Assembly (NCBI GenBank): GCA_028712915.1 | Contig: JAQTPJ010000067.1 | Location: forward strand, 1-5,672 | Direction of reading: 5' to 3' | DNA from: Candidatus Omnitrophota bacterium | GTDB taxonomy: Bacteria; Omnitrophota; Gorgyraeia; Velamenicoccales; JABMQK01 | DNA length: 5,672 nt | Shown here: positions 1-5,672 of the stretch, in pieces | Position numbering within the stretch: position 1 is the stretch's first letter | How the letters are laid out: each line of letters starts with the position of its first letter | Notes under the pieces: model-generated | Database searches by the model: none | Seen by the model: the letters and a program-made list of their open reading frames with translations, nothing else | Told to the model about the DNA's origin: nothing | Program-made: the position numbers and the translations under genes

Positions 1-1789
1 TTAAGGCTTTTTTAAGAGTGGTATTTAATAGTTTAATATTTTTTGACTTTATTAACAAGTATTTATAATATTTACCCCTTATGCGCTCTCTTAGGCGCGT
101 ATCAGGGCTGGATACTACGACTTGCCCAGGTTTGTTCTTTTCCAAGAATGCGTGAAGGCGCGAGCAGGCCTTTGAAACGCTTTCTTTGTTTAAACCGCGT
201 ATCGAAACCCGGGCCAATTGATAAAATGGCGGCAGTTTAAGCTCTCTTCTCGTCGACAATTCTTTATCATAGAACTGCTCGAAATCAACACTACGCAGAT
301 TATTTAAAAGATAGAAATCCGGGTTTAAGCTTGTGCTTATAATCATTTTATCTTTGGTAAAACTTGACAGCCTGGCCAAAGACCTGAATAAATCCTCGCA
401 GGAATTAAAATCGCCCATATTGAGCATGTTGTCCAAATTCCAGACAATAGTAATATCGGGATTGATAGCTACGGAATTCAGCACTTTGCTGGTAGCAAGC
501 AATATGTCGTATCTTTCCTGGTTATGTTTTCCTTCCTCAAATTTTGAAATCCTCGCTTGAGGGAAAATTCTTTTTAAGTTACTTTCCAGCTTCTCTATGC
601 CCAGTCCGCCATATTTAACATAAGCGCTATTGCACTTTGGGCATATTTGAGCTTCCTCAATCTCCTGATCGCAGGAAGGACAAATAAGCGCCTTCTTTGA
701 ATACTCAAACCTTAGATTGCTGCTGCAGCGGCTGCACCTCAAAACCTCTTTACAATTACTGCAGTAGATAAACGTAGCGAAACCTTTTCTATTCAAAAAT
801 ATTAAAACCTTTTGTTTCTTTTCTAAGGCAGAGGCTATTTCATTTTCCAGCATAAAATCTATTCTATCTTTATAGTTGATACGCGCTAATTGGATTTTGG
901 TAAAAATACTACCCTCTGCTATCTTCTTAAAAGCGACATTTTTATCTGCAATTAATTTATAAACCTCAAGAGAAGGAACTGCTGAAGCAAGAATAATATC
1001 GCATTTTTGGACCTGCGCGCGCATCCTAGCCATATTTAAGGCTTCATAATAAGGGACCTGGTCTTCTTTATAGGCATAATCGCCTTCGTTATCCAATATT
1101 ATCAGGCCTAAATTGTTTACAGGAATAAGGGCTGCCGAGCGCGTACCTATAACTACATCTATCTTGCCCTGGCTTAAATTACTCCATAGGTTTAGAACCT
1201 CTTTCCTGGTTAACCTTCCATGCCATGCCGCAATGTTAATATCAGCGCCACTGGATAACTTTTCTTTTATTCTCTCTATCATTTGAATTTCCGGCACGAG
1301 AAAAATAACTTTCTCTTTATCCCTGACGCGCCGGATTATTTCGTCTTTAAAATAAGCCAGGGTTTTATCCCTATTTGAATCCTGGACATAAATAATAGAT
1401 TTACCGGCTTTATCTTTACTGCATTTTGTCGACGACAAATAATCTAATTCCGCCTCTTTTGTATTTTTAAAATGATACGGCAGCATACAGGCGATTGCTT
1501 CGCCAAGAGAACAGGCATAATACTCTTGAATTTTCTTAGCCAGCTTTAAATTTAAGTCTGTTATTAAAGGAAAATTATCCAATAGGCTAATGACGGGATT
1601 CAGTTTCTTTATCTTGGAATACTCGCACAAACCGGCCACAAAGCCAAAAACAACTTTATTATTGAATAAAACCTTAACTCGCATGCCGGTCTTTATATTT
1701 CCTCTTAATTTATTGGGGATATGATAGTCAAACAACCTGTCTATAGGTAAAGGCAGGGCTACTTTAGCAATGGCTGGATTATTATTCAT
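1..1789 (-). CDS. priA: Primosomal protein N' (PriA), degenerate-ATPase form; 3' end cut by window edge
   Basis: PriA recognises stalled or repaired forks and starts replisome reloading; the usual form is a 3'-5' superfamily 2 helicase. I translated 596 codons from ATG 1789 without a stop to the window edge. The 3'-end-binding domain fills about residues 1-105, with the conserved FDY at 20-22. Helicase landmarks follow: VPEI, GTRSA at 215-219, a motif III-like ASAVPS, LNRKGF, and eight cysteines for two zinc ions (343, 346, 352, 355, 370, 373, 383, 386). The C-terminal domain (LPPF, then RGKYYKYLLIKS) is present; comparison with E. coli PriA suggests roughly 20-25 residues lie beyond the edge. 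Oddly, the ATPase residues are replaced: the Walker A position reads VQDSNRDKT (135-143), DEEH is DNEG (233-236), GTQM..KG is ATSKVLNS (432-439), and the QVAGRAGR region is RLSSF (473-477). There is almost no room for the winged-helix domain. The start overlaps the upstream gene's stop by 8 bases. Family assignment is firm; loss of ATPase activity is inferred. Confidence 0.93.
   Translation of the reverse strand, partial: MNNNPAIAKVALPLPIDRLFDYHIPNKLRGNIKTGMRVKVLFNNKVVFGFVAGLCEYSKIKKLNPVISLLDNFPLITDLNLKLAKKIQEYYACSLGEAIACMLPYHFKNTKEAELDYLSSTKCSKDKAGKSIIYVQDSNRDKTLAYFKDEIIRRVRDKEKVIFLVPEIQMIERIKEKLSSGADINIAAWHGRLTRKEVLNLWSNLSQGKIDVVIGTRSAALIPVNNLGLIILDNEGDYAYKEDQVPYYEALNMARMRAQVQKCDIILASAVPSLEVYKLIADKNVAFKKIAEGSIFTKIQLARINYKDRIDFMLENEIASALEKKQKVLIFLNRKGFATFIYCSNCKEVLRCSRCSSNLRFEYSKKALICPSCDQEIEEAQICPKCNSAYVKYGGLGIEKLESNLKRIFPQARISKFEEGKHNQERYDILLATSKVLNSVAINPDITIVWNLDNMLNMGDFNSCEDLFRSLARLSSFTKDKMIISTSLNPDFYLLNNLRSVDFEQFYDKELSTRRELKLPPFYQLARVSIRGLNKESVSKACSRLHAFLEKNKPGQVVVSSPDTRLRERIRGKYYKYLLIKSKNIKLLNTTLKKAL
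1782..1789 (-). promoter_or_regulatory. Start/stop overlap coupling the glycosyltransferase gene to priA
   Basis: On the minus strand the sequence ATGAATAA holds the priA start (ATG, 1789-1787) and the stop of the preceding gene (TAA, 1784-1782) in a different frame. No strong Shine-Dalgarno stands just before this ATG, so priA translation probably depends on ribosomes finishing the upstream gene. The overlap is seen directly; the coupling is inferred. Confidence 0.6.
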
Positions 1790-2876
1790 TAATAAGCGCC
1801 AAGATATTGCGGCTGGAATTCGTAAATCTAAAAGACTCTATTTTCTTCTTTATCAAGCCTGTTTCGGCGGGATTGTCCTTAAAATACAATATCTTTTCTT
1901 TAATCTGCTCTGGTTTCTCTAATATAAAACCTATCCCGTTTTCAGAGATTATGCGGGCGTTTTGCATCTCCTGCCCGGGAATAATGGAAAAGAAAATCAT
2001 AGGTAGGCCCATAATGAGGCACTCCGATATTGTTGAGCCTCCCGGCTTAGTCACTGCTATGTCGCAGGCGGCCATCACTTCTTCTACATAATCAATCCAC
2101 CCCAAGGCAATCAAATTGGGCATATTTAATTGCTTAAGCCTATCGTATAACTTACGGTTATTGCCGCACACGGCGATTATGTTTATGTTTTTGCCTAAAA
2201 ACCTGACGATTTCATAAATAGGCCCCATACCTATGCCGCCGGTTAATATCAAAGCCGTAAAGCCATCTCCTTGGATTCCGAATTTACTCCTAGCCGACTC
2301 TTTACTTATTTGCTTTTGGAATTGCCTACGCACAGGTATGCCCAAAACTTTTATTTTCTCCTTCTTGACTTTCTTAGAAATCAAGATCTCTTGCGTGCGT
2401 AAAGATGCGGCTATATATGTATCTACGTTAGGGGCTACCCAGAAGTTATGCACGCCAAAATCGGTGACAATAGACAACAATCTTGTTTTTATGCTCTTCT
2501 TTTGCTTAAGGTATGAAACTAATTCGTTTACTAAGAAGTGCGTTGAGATAATTATATCGGGATTTTCTTTTTTAATGAAATTAAGGAACCTGCGGCACAA
2601 TAATTTATTGTTAAAACGCCTCAGGTTATTATTAAATAATCCTAAATACTTTGTATCCGAGAGAAAAAATAAAACAGCCCACAGCCATCTAAACCTGGAA
2701 ATCAGAAAAATATAACCGGTTGAATAAAAAAACCTGAATGGCTTAGAGGTATAATCCAATATGTCTATTATCTTAACGCTCTCTTTGCCGTATAAATCAA
2801 CAGCATGCCCGCCAATCGCCTCCGCTATCTTCTTATGCCCTGAGCCTGCCGAGGCGTGGATTATAAATATTTTCAC
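1782..2876 (-). CDS. GT28 / MGDG-synthase-like glycosyltransferase, probably lipid-directed
   Basis: This 364-residue protein has the two-domain GT-B layout of MGDG synthases and processive diacylglycerol glucosyltransferases, related to MurG. The N-terminal MGDG-synthase domain opens with the glycine-rich loop HASAGSGH (7-14) and continues with STHFLVN (111-117) and TDFGVHNFWV (138-147), both typical of the family. The C-terminal nucleotide-sugar domain begins near LILTGG (209-214) and carries CGNN (227-230), a GW (249-250), TKPGGSTISE (266-275) and PGQE (290-293), the expected donor-binding signature. A hydrophobic stretch near residues 48-72 may help it sit on the inner membrane. Family members move a sugar from a UDP-sugar to a membrane lipid at the cytoplasmic face; the sugar and acceptor here cannot be read from sequence. 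The start is GTG, chosen because a good ribosome site precedes it. It follows the heptose phosphatase gene by 8 bases and overlaps priA. Confidence 0.88.
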   Translation of the reverse strand: MKIFIIHASAGSGHKKIAEAIGGHAVDLYGKESVKIIDILDYTSKPFRFFYSTGYIFLISRFRWLWAVLFFLSDTKYLGLFNNNLRRFNNKLLCRRFLNFIKKENPDIIISTHFLVNELVSYLKQKKSIKTRLLSIVTDFGVHNFWVAPNVDTYIAASLRTQEILISKKVKKEKIKVLGIPVRRQFQKQISKESARSKFGIQGDGFTALILTGGIGMGPIYEIVRFLGKNINIIAVCGNNRKLYDRLKQLNMPNLIALGWIDYVEEVMAACDIAVTKPGGSTISECLIMGLPMIFFSIIPGQEMQNARIISENGIGFILEKPEQIKEKILYFKDNPAETGLIKKKIESFRFTNSSRNILALINE

Positions 2877-2881
2877 TTCGT

Positions 2882-2887
2882 CTCCTA
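2882..2887 (-). promoter_or_regulatory. Shine-Dalgarno supporting the GTG start of the GT28-like gene
   Basis: The minus strand reads TAGGAGACGAAGTG: AGGAG lies 5 bases before the GTG at 2876-2874. Its first bases are the TAG stop (2887-2885) of the upstream phosphatase gene. This decides the GTG start and suggests translational coupling. Confidence 0.75.
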
Positions 2888-3436
2888 TTTATTTAATATT
2901 ATATCTGCTGCGCGGGAAAGATTTTTGGCAATAAAATCCGGCTGCGCCTCCCATTCCTTCATATTATCAGCGGATTCTCTCCCCGATAAAACAAGTATAG
3001 TCTTACAGCCGGCGCTCTTACCTGTTTTTACATCTCTTATACTATCGCCGATAAAAAATGAATTTTCTATATCTACCTTCCCTTTGACTAATTTCAAGGC
3101 CTTTTTAATCAACCCTGTCTTGGGTTTTCTGCAACCGCAATTTTCTGACTCTTGATGAACACAATATAAAACTTTCTCTATTTTTCCACCCTGCTTTCGT
3201 ATTTCTTTAAGCATATCGCCGGTCATCTTGTCTAATATTTCCTGCGAATAAAGCCCTTTGGATACGCCGGCCTGATTAGAGACAATAAACAACTTGTATC
3301 CTGCCTTTGATAAACGGCTGATAGCGTTCTTTGAACCCCTTAAAAACTTGAATTCTTTCTGCGAGGTGACATATTTGAAATGCCCAGGATACTTATTTAT
3401 GACTCCGTCACGGTCTAAGAATATGACTTTCTTCAT
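2885..3436 (-). CDS. gmhB: GmhB-like HAD phosphatase (D-glycero-D-manno-heptose 1,7-bisphosphate 7-phosphatase)
   Basis: This 183-residue soluble protein belongs to the HAD-IIIA group shared by GmhB and the HisB phosphatase domain. HAD motif I is FLDRDG, with nucleophile D8 and acid/base D10. Motif II is SNQAG (53-57), motif III includes K104 in CRKPK, and motif IV is GDSIRD (130-135). Between them sits the zinc-binding set C92, H94, C100 and C102, characteristic of this subgroup. GmhB removes the 7-phosphate from heptose 1,7-bisphosphate on the way to the ADP- or GDP-heptose used in LPS core or S-layer glycans. The length matches the family (about 180-190). Histidinol-phosphate phosphatase is the main alternative, but the surrounding glycosyltransferases and absence of his genes favour heptose metabolism. 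The ATG follows a GGGG ribosome site with a normal spacer. No gmhA or hldE partner is in this window. Confidence 0.87.
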   Translation of the reverse strand: MKKVIFLDRDGVINKYPGHFKYVTSQKEFKFLRGSKNAISRLSKAGYKLFIVSNQAGVSKGLYSQEILDKMTGDMLKEIRKQGGKIEKVLYCVHQESENCGCRKPKTGLIKKALKLVKGKVDIENSFFIGDSIRDVKTGKSAGCKTILVLSGRESADNMKEWEAQPDFIAKNLSRAADIILNK

Positions 3437-3442
3437 AGAAAA

Positions 3443-3448
3443 CCCCTA
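3443..3448 (-). promoter_or_regulatory. Shine-Dalgarno of the gmhB-like gene, overlapping the upstream stop
   Basis: The minus strand reads TAGGGGTTTTCTATG. The TAG stop of the membrane glycosyltransferase (3448-3446) runs into the purine-rich TAGGGG, 6 bases before the ATG at 3436. The arrangement resembles the next junction downstream. Confidence 0.65.
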
Positions 3449-4684
3449 CTGTTTTATAGGACTAGGAAAGAATTTTATCTTTATAAGGGCAACAAATAAA
3501 GCAATTGCTCCGAAGGTAACAAATGAATATACCTCAAAGGAATTGCCAGCCCAGAATCTGGTCAAAAGAGACGCGGTCAATGAATGCAGAATAAAAGACA
3601 AAACCACTAATCCGATTACGGGCTTATCATTGAATTTAACCTTATATAAATAAAAGAATACCACCATATAACCGAACGTAAGGAATATAAAAGCGTGCAT
3701 CCAGGCATTAGGATTGAATAAGGCGATGCATATAAAAATAAGCGCTATATCAACCTTATTGAAATTTCCATTTAGGCCAAACAATTTATCTGTCTTTACA
3801 GGATAAACCGATAATATAAACATAAAAATATATATTACTCCGGAGATAAATACCAATGCATAATCATTAAGGCACAGCAAATTGATGCCATAAGAACCGT
3901 GATCCGAAAAAAACCTAACCACTGTAGCCATAATAGACTGGTTGGCATAATCAGATAAAGAATGCATATCCAGGCTTGTCTTGCATAAATAAGGGAAGAA
4001 ATCCTTCTGCAGGGATAAATTACGCCCCCAACCCAAGAATAACGCCGGCAATAAAGAGAAAATAACCAAAGACAACAAAGTATAAAACACAATTTTAAAC
4101 CGCTTCTTAAACAGAAAATAAGGAATGAATATGGCTGACATATATTTTACCAGCGACGAGAATCCTATAAGCACTCCCGCCAGGAATTCTTTCTTCTTGG
4201 ACATAGAATAAATACCTAATAATAAAGTCGTCATCATTAAGAAATTAACCTGCCCTTCATCAAAATTCTGCATATAAAAACGCGCAGTCATCAACAAAGA
4301 CCAGAAATAGACCCAATTTTTCTGCCTGCCTGTCAAATCCCGGCCAAAGATCAACCTGCCGGAATAATATATAAACAAAATAATGAGCAGGAAATTGAAG
4401 ATAAACCAGATGGTCGCAGCGGCCCTTTCAGGGGCTAATGCGAATAAAGCTGTTATGGCCGCAAATATAGGCGGGTATTTGAAATTCGCCATGCCATCTT
4501 TCCTGTAAGCGTTATCATCGTAAATGTTTTCGCCCTTCAGCATCTTCTGCCCTGTATAATAATATGCGTGAAAATCAGCGAAATTTCTTTTGGGCATTTT
4601 ATACTCGAACCTGCCGAGCGATGCGACAAAAACTAAAAGAATAACCAGGATTTTTATCCAATGATTCTTCAAATACTCAAACAT
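3446..4684 (-). CDS. GT87-type (DUF2029) multi-pass membrane glycosyltransferase
   Basis: This 412-residue integral membrane protein has about ten hydrophobic segments, beginning with one at residues 11-24. GT87 enzymes are GT-C fold transferases that move a sugar, usually mannose, from a polyprenyl-phosphate carrier to a glycan or glycolipid on the outer side of the inner membrane. Seen here are features typical of that family: an early loop with the acidic DFHAYYYTG (37-45, candidate catalytic D37), GENIY (51-55), FKYPP (68-72), GQVN (144-147), a conserved-position K180 in a membrane turn, YANQS (246-250), and FNPNAWMH (323-330). It starts 4 bases after the DPM1-like gene, which could make its lipid-linked donor. 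The ATG has GGGTGA just upstream. Family placement rests on motif recall; mannose as the sugar is not shown. Other GT-C families (GT39/GT83) are less likely because of the YPP and GQVN signatures. Confidence 0.82.
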   Translation of the reverse strand: MFEYLKNHWIKILVILLVFVASLGRFEYKMPKRNFADFHAYYYTGQKMLKGENIYDDNAYRKDGMANFKYPPIFAAITALFALAPERAAATIWFIFNFLLIILFIYYSGRLIFGRDLTGRQKNWVYFWSLLMTARFYMQNFDEGQVNFLMMTTLLLGIYSMSKKKEFLAGVLIGFSSLVKYMSAIFIPYFLFKKRFKIVFYTLLSLVIFSLLPALFLGWGRNLSLQKDFFPYLCKTSLDMHSLSDYANQSIMATVVRFFSDHGSYGINLLCLNDYALVFISGVIYIFMFILSVYPVKTDKLFGLNGNFNKVDIALIFICIALFNPNAWMHAFIFLTFGYMVVFFYLYKVKFNDKPVIGLVVLSFILHSLTASLLTRFWAGNSFEVYSFVTFGAIALFVALIKIKFFPSPIKQ

Positions 4685-4688
4685 TTCT

Positions 4689-4697
4689 TCACCCTTT
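4689..4697 (-). promoter_or_regulatory. Probable Shine-Dalgarno of the GT87-type gene
   Basis: The minus strand reads AAAGGGTGAAGAAATG. GGGTGA partly matches the anti-SD complement (GGTGA) and includes the TGA stop of the preceding gene (4691-4689), leaving 4 bases before the ATG at 4684. The match is moderate. Confidence 0.5.
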
Positions 4698-5393
4698 ACT
4701 CAATTTCAGTTTTTTATATAAGAAAACTACGTCTCTTAAAGTAGTAAAAATATGGTAGAATTTTATCGAACTTTTACCTGCGCGCCTGGGGAAATGCGTA
4801 ACCGGAAGCTGTTTAATCTTAAAATTGCTGAGTTTGGATTTTATTAAAAGTTCCGTATCTACAAGAAACGCATCTGTGTCTATGGACAAAAGGTTAAGCG
4901 ATGCGCGTTTGAAAAGCTTAAAAGAACAATCAATATCCCTAACATCCAGCCCGAACAGTAGAAAAATTAAGCGATTATATCCGAACGCGCAGAGTTTCCT
5001 AATCAAGCGGTCCTGTCTGTTCTTCCTATATCCGATAAGCAAGTCGTGTTCGCTTATGTAAGGCATAAAACCGCGCAATTCTCTGATATCGAATTGGTTA
5101 TCGGCATCAGTATAAAAAACCAGGTCTTTCTTTGCGCTGAATAAACCTGTCCTTAAGGCAGCTCCATAGCCCCTGTTCTTAAGATGCCTGAGGATAACGA
5201 CTTTATCTTTGTATCGGGATATTAGGTCTTTACAAATTGATTCTGTATTATCAACGCTTCCATCGTCAACAACAATAATCTCAAAATCCGAGAAATTATT
5301 ATTAAGAAAATCAAATGCGCTATCAACGCTTCGCTTGATATTATCCTGTTCGTTATAGGCAGGTATTACAAAGGATATGCTATTTGGATACAT
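4689..5393 (-). CDS. DPM1-like family 2 glycosyltransferase (polyprenyl-phosphate sugar synthase)
   Basis: This 234-residue cytoplasmic GT-A enzyme resembles dolichyl/polyprenyl-phosphate mannose or glucose synthases, which charge a polyprenyl phosphate from GDP-mannose or UDP-glucose. Motifs in order: FVIPAYNE (8-15), VVDDGS (41-46), NRGYGAALRTG (73-83), the metal-binding DAD at 96-98 followed by NQFD, GYRKNRQD (111-118), RDIDCSFKLF (152-161) with the acidic pair expected near the active site, and HFPRRAGKSS (190-199). There is no C-terminal transmembrane pair, so it is the short soluble or peripheral type. The frame stays open upstream to 5483, but that extension is the tail of the preceding gene read out of frame; homologues start just before the IPAYNE strand, so ATG 5393 is chosen. 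A GGGAG lies 13 bases upstream, a long spacer. It overlaps the upstream gene by 14 bases and lies 4 bases from the GT87-type gene. Confidence 0.87.
   Translation of the reverse strand: MYPNSISFVIPAYNEQDNIKRSVDSAFDFLNNNFSDFEIIVVDDGSVDNTESICKDLISRYKDKVVILRHLKNRGYGAALRTGLFSAKKDLVFYTDADNQFDIRELRGFMPYISEHDLLIGYRKNRQDRLIRKLCAFGYNRLIFLLFGLDVRDIDCSFKLFKRASLNLLSIDTDAFLVDTELLIKSKLSNFKIKQLPVTHFPRRAGKSSIKFYHIFTTLRDVVFLYKKLKLSKG
5380..5393 (-). promoter_or_regulatory. 14-base overlap coupling the WaaE-type and DPM1-like genes
   Basis: The DPM1-like ATG (5393-5391) lies inside the last codons of the upstream gene, whose TAG is at 5382-5380. With the nearest GGAG 13 bases away, re-initiation by terminating ribosomes is a plausible way to start. 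The overlap is seen; the mechanism is inferred. Confidence 0.5.
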
Positions 5394-5672
5394 TTTTACG
5401 CTTGAGCTCCCAATATTTGGCAAAACTAACAATCTGGTATATGCTGTCGAATACAGCCAGCATAAATCCCATAAACCCGTCAAGATAACCCTTCTTGCCT
5501 ATGAATTTCCTGAAGAACCTGTCTATGGTGCGCCATAAGGCATGACCAAAAGACATTTTCCTATTTGTGGAAATCCACTTCTGGGCTTCTAACGTAGTTT
5601 GCCTGTTTAGTTTATTTAGAAAATCCGTGAAATCGCGATAAGAATAGTGGATTATATCTTTCTTTAAATGCC
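5380..5672 (-). CDS. C-terminal part of a WaaE-type LPS-core family 2 glycosyltransferase; 5' end outside window
   Basis: I translated 96 residues from the window edge to TAG at 5382-5380. This is the tail of a GT2 enzyme; the catalytic GT-A domain lies outside the window. The visible part has the pattern typical of the C-terminal region of WaaE-like LPS-core glycosyltransferases: IIHYSYRDFTDFLNKLNR near its start, then TTLEAQ, a basic segment FFRKFIGKKG, YLDGFMGFMLAVF (a short membrane-associating helix in this family), and FAKYWELKRK at the end. Such proteins add glucose or heptose residues to the LPS inner core at the cytoplasmic face. The exact sugar cannot be assigned without the N-terminal half. 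Its last 14 bases overlap the start of the DPM1-like gene, so the two are probably translationally coupled. It is the first gene of the visible block; the operon promoter must lie beyond 5672. Confidence 0.8.
   Translation of the reverse strand, partial: HLKKDIIHYSYRDFTDFLNKLNRQTTLEAQKWISTNRKMSFGHALWRTIDRFFRKFIGKKGYLDGFMGFMLAVFDSIYQIVSFAKYWELKRKNVSK

Noticed and set aside
43..560. Two short plus-strand open frames (43-240 and 333-560) near the left end
   Set aside because: Both lie antisense to the continuous priA frame, which I translated through the region without a stop. Neither resembles a known protein.
1..1789. priA as a frameshifted pseudogene
   Set aside because: Codon-by-codon translation gave one uninterrupted frame with conserved N-terminal, zinc and C-terminal parts. 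The changes are substitutions and compact deletions, not frame breaks.
2233..2715. 160-codon plus-strand open frame opposite the GT28-like gene
   Set aside because: It lies antisense to a gene with clear family motifs. The translation looks random, with no recognisable domain.
3835..4092. 85-codon minus-strand frame rich in Cys, Trp and Leu
   Set aside because: It is nested out of frame inside the GT87-type gene; the hydrophobic look comes from shifted membrane-segment codons.
5394..5483. 30-residue N-terminal extension of the DPM1-like protein to an upstream ATG
   Set aside because: The extension is the tail of the preceding glycosyltransferase read out of frame. Family members begin just before the IPAYNE strand, at ATG 5393.
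1..5672. CRISPR arrays, tRNA or rRNA genes, insertion sequences, riboswitches and terminators
   Set aside because: Nearly every base is inside a protein gene. I saw no regular repeats, transposase motifs, or hairpin followed by a T-run in the few intergenic bases.

Overview
This window is an AT-rich, tightly packed, single-strand gene block. All six genes read on the minus strand, so transcription runs from the high-coordinate end to the low-coordinate end. Genes overlap or are separated by 4 to 9 bases, no stretch over 300 bases lacks a gene, and I see no internal promoter or terminator. It is best read as the interior of one operon whose first gene begins, and last gene ends, outside the window. 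The gene set (LPS-core-type glycosyltransferase, heptose bisphosphate phosphatase, PriA) points to a Gram-negative-type bacterium with an LPS-like envelope. AT-rich codon use, short spacers and an unusual PriA suggest an uncultured candidate-phylum lineage; Omnitrophota is a low-confidence guess from the gene mix, not shown by the sequence.

Layout in order of transcription: (1) 5672-5380, C-terminal part of a family 2 glycosyltransferase of the WaaE/LPS-core type. (2) 5393-4689, a DPM1-like family 2 glycosyltransferase that probably makes a polyprenyl-phosphate sugar. (3) 4684-3446, a multi-pass membrane GT87-type glycosyltransferase, a class that uses polyprenyl-phosphate sugars as donors. 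(4) 3436-2885, a GmhB-like HAD phosphatase with its zinc ligands. (5) 2876-1782, a GT28/MGDG-synthase-like glycosyltransferase, probably acting on a membrane lipid. (6) 1789 to the window edge, a primosomal protein N' (PriA) with 596 codons visible and probably only a few tens missing.

The first five genes form a cell-envelope glycoconjugate module: heptose precursor supply, lipid-linked sugar donor supply, a membrane transferase that could spend that donor, and two further glycosyltransferases. The last gene is a replication-restart protein translationally coupled to the glycolipid gene by an 8-base overlap.

The most notable observation is in PriA. Its reading frame is intact, and the 3'-DNA-end-binding domain and all eight zinc cysteines are kept. 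The ATPase motifs (Walker A, DEEH, motif V, motif VI with its arginines) are all degenerate, and the winged-helix domain seems to be absent. This looks like a maintained, ATPase-dead PriA pseudohelicase.
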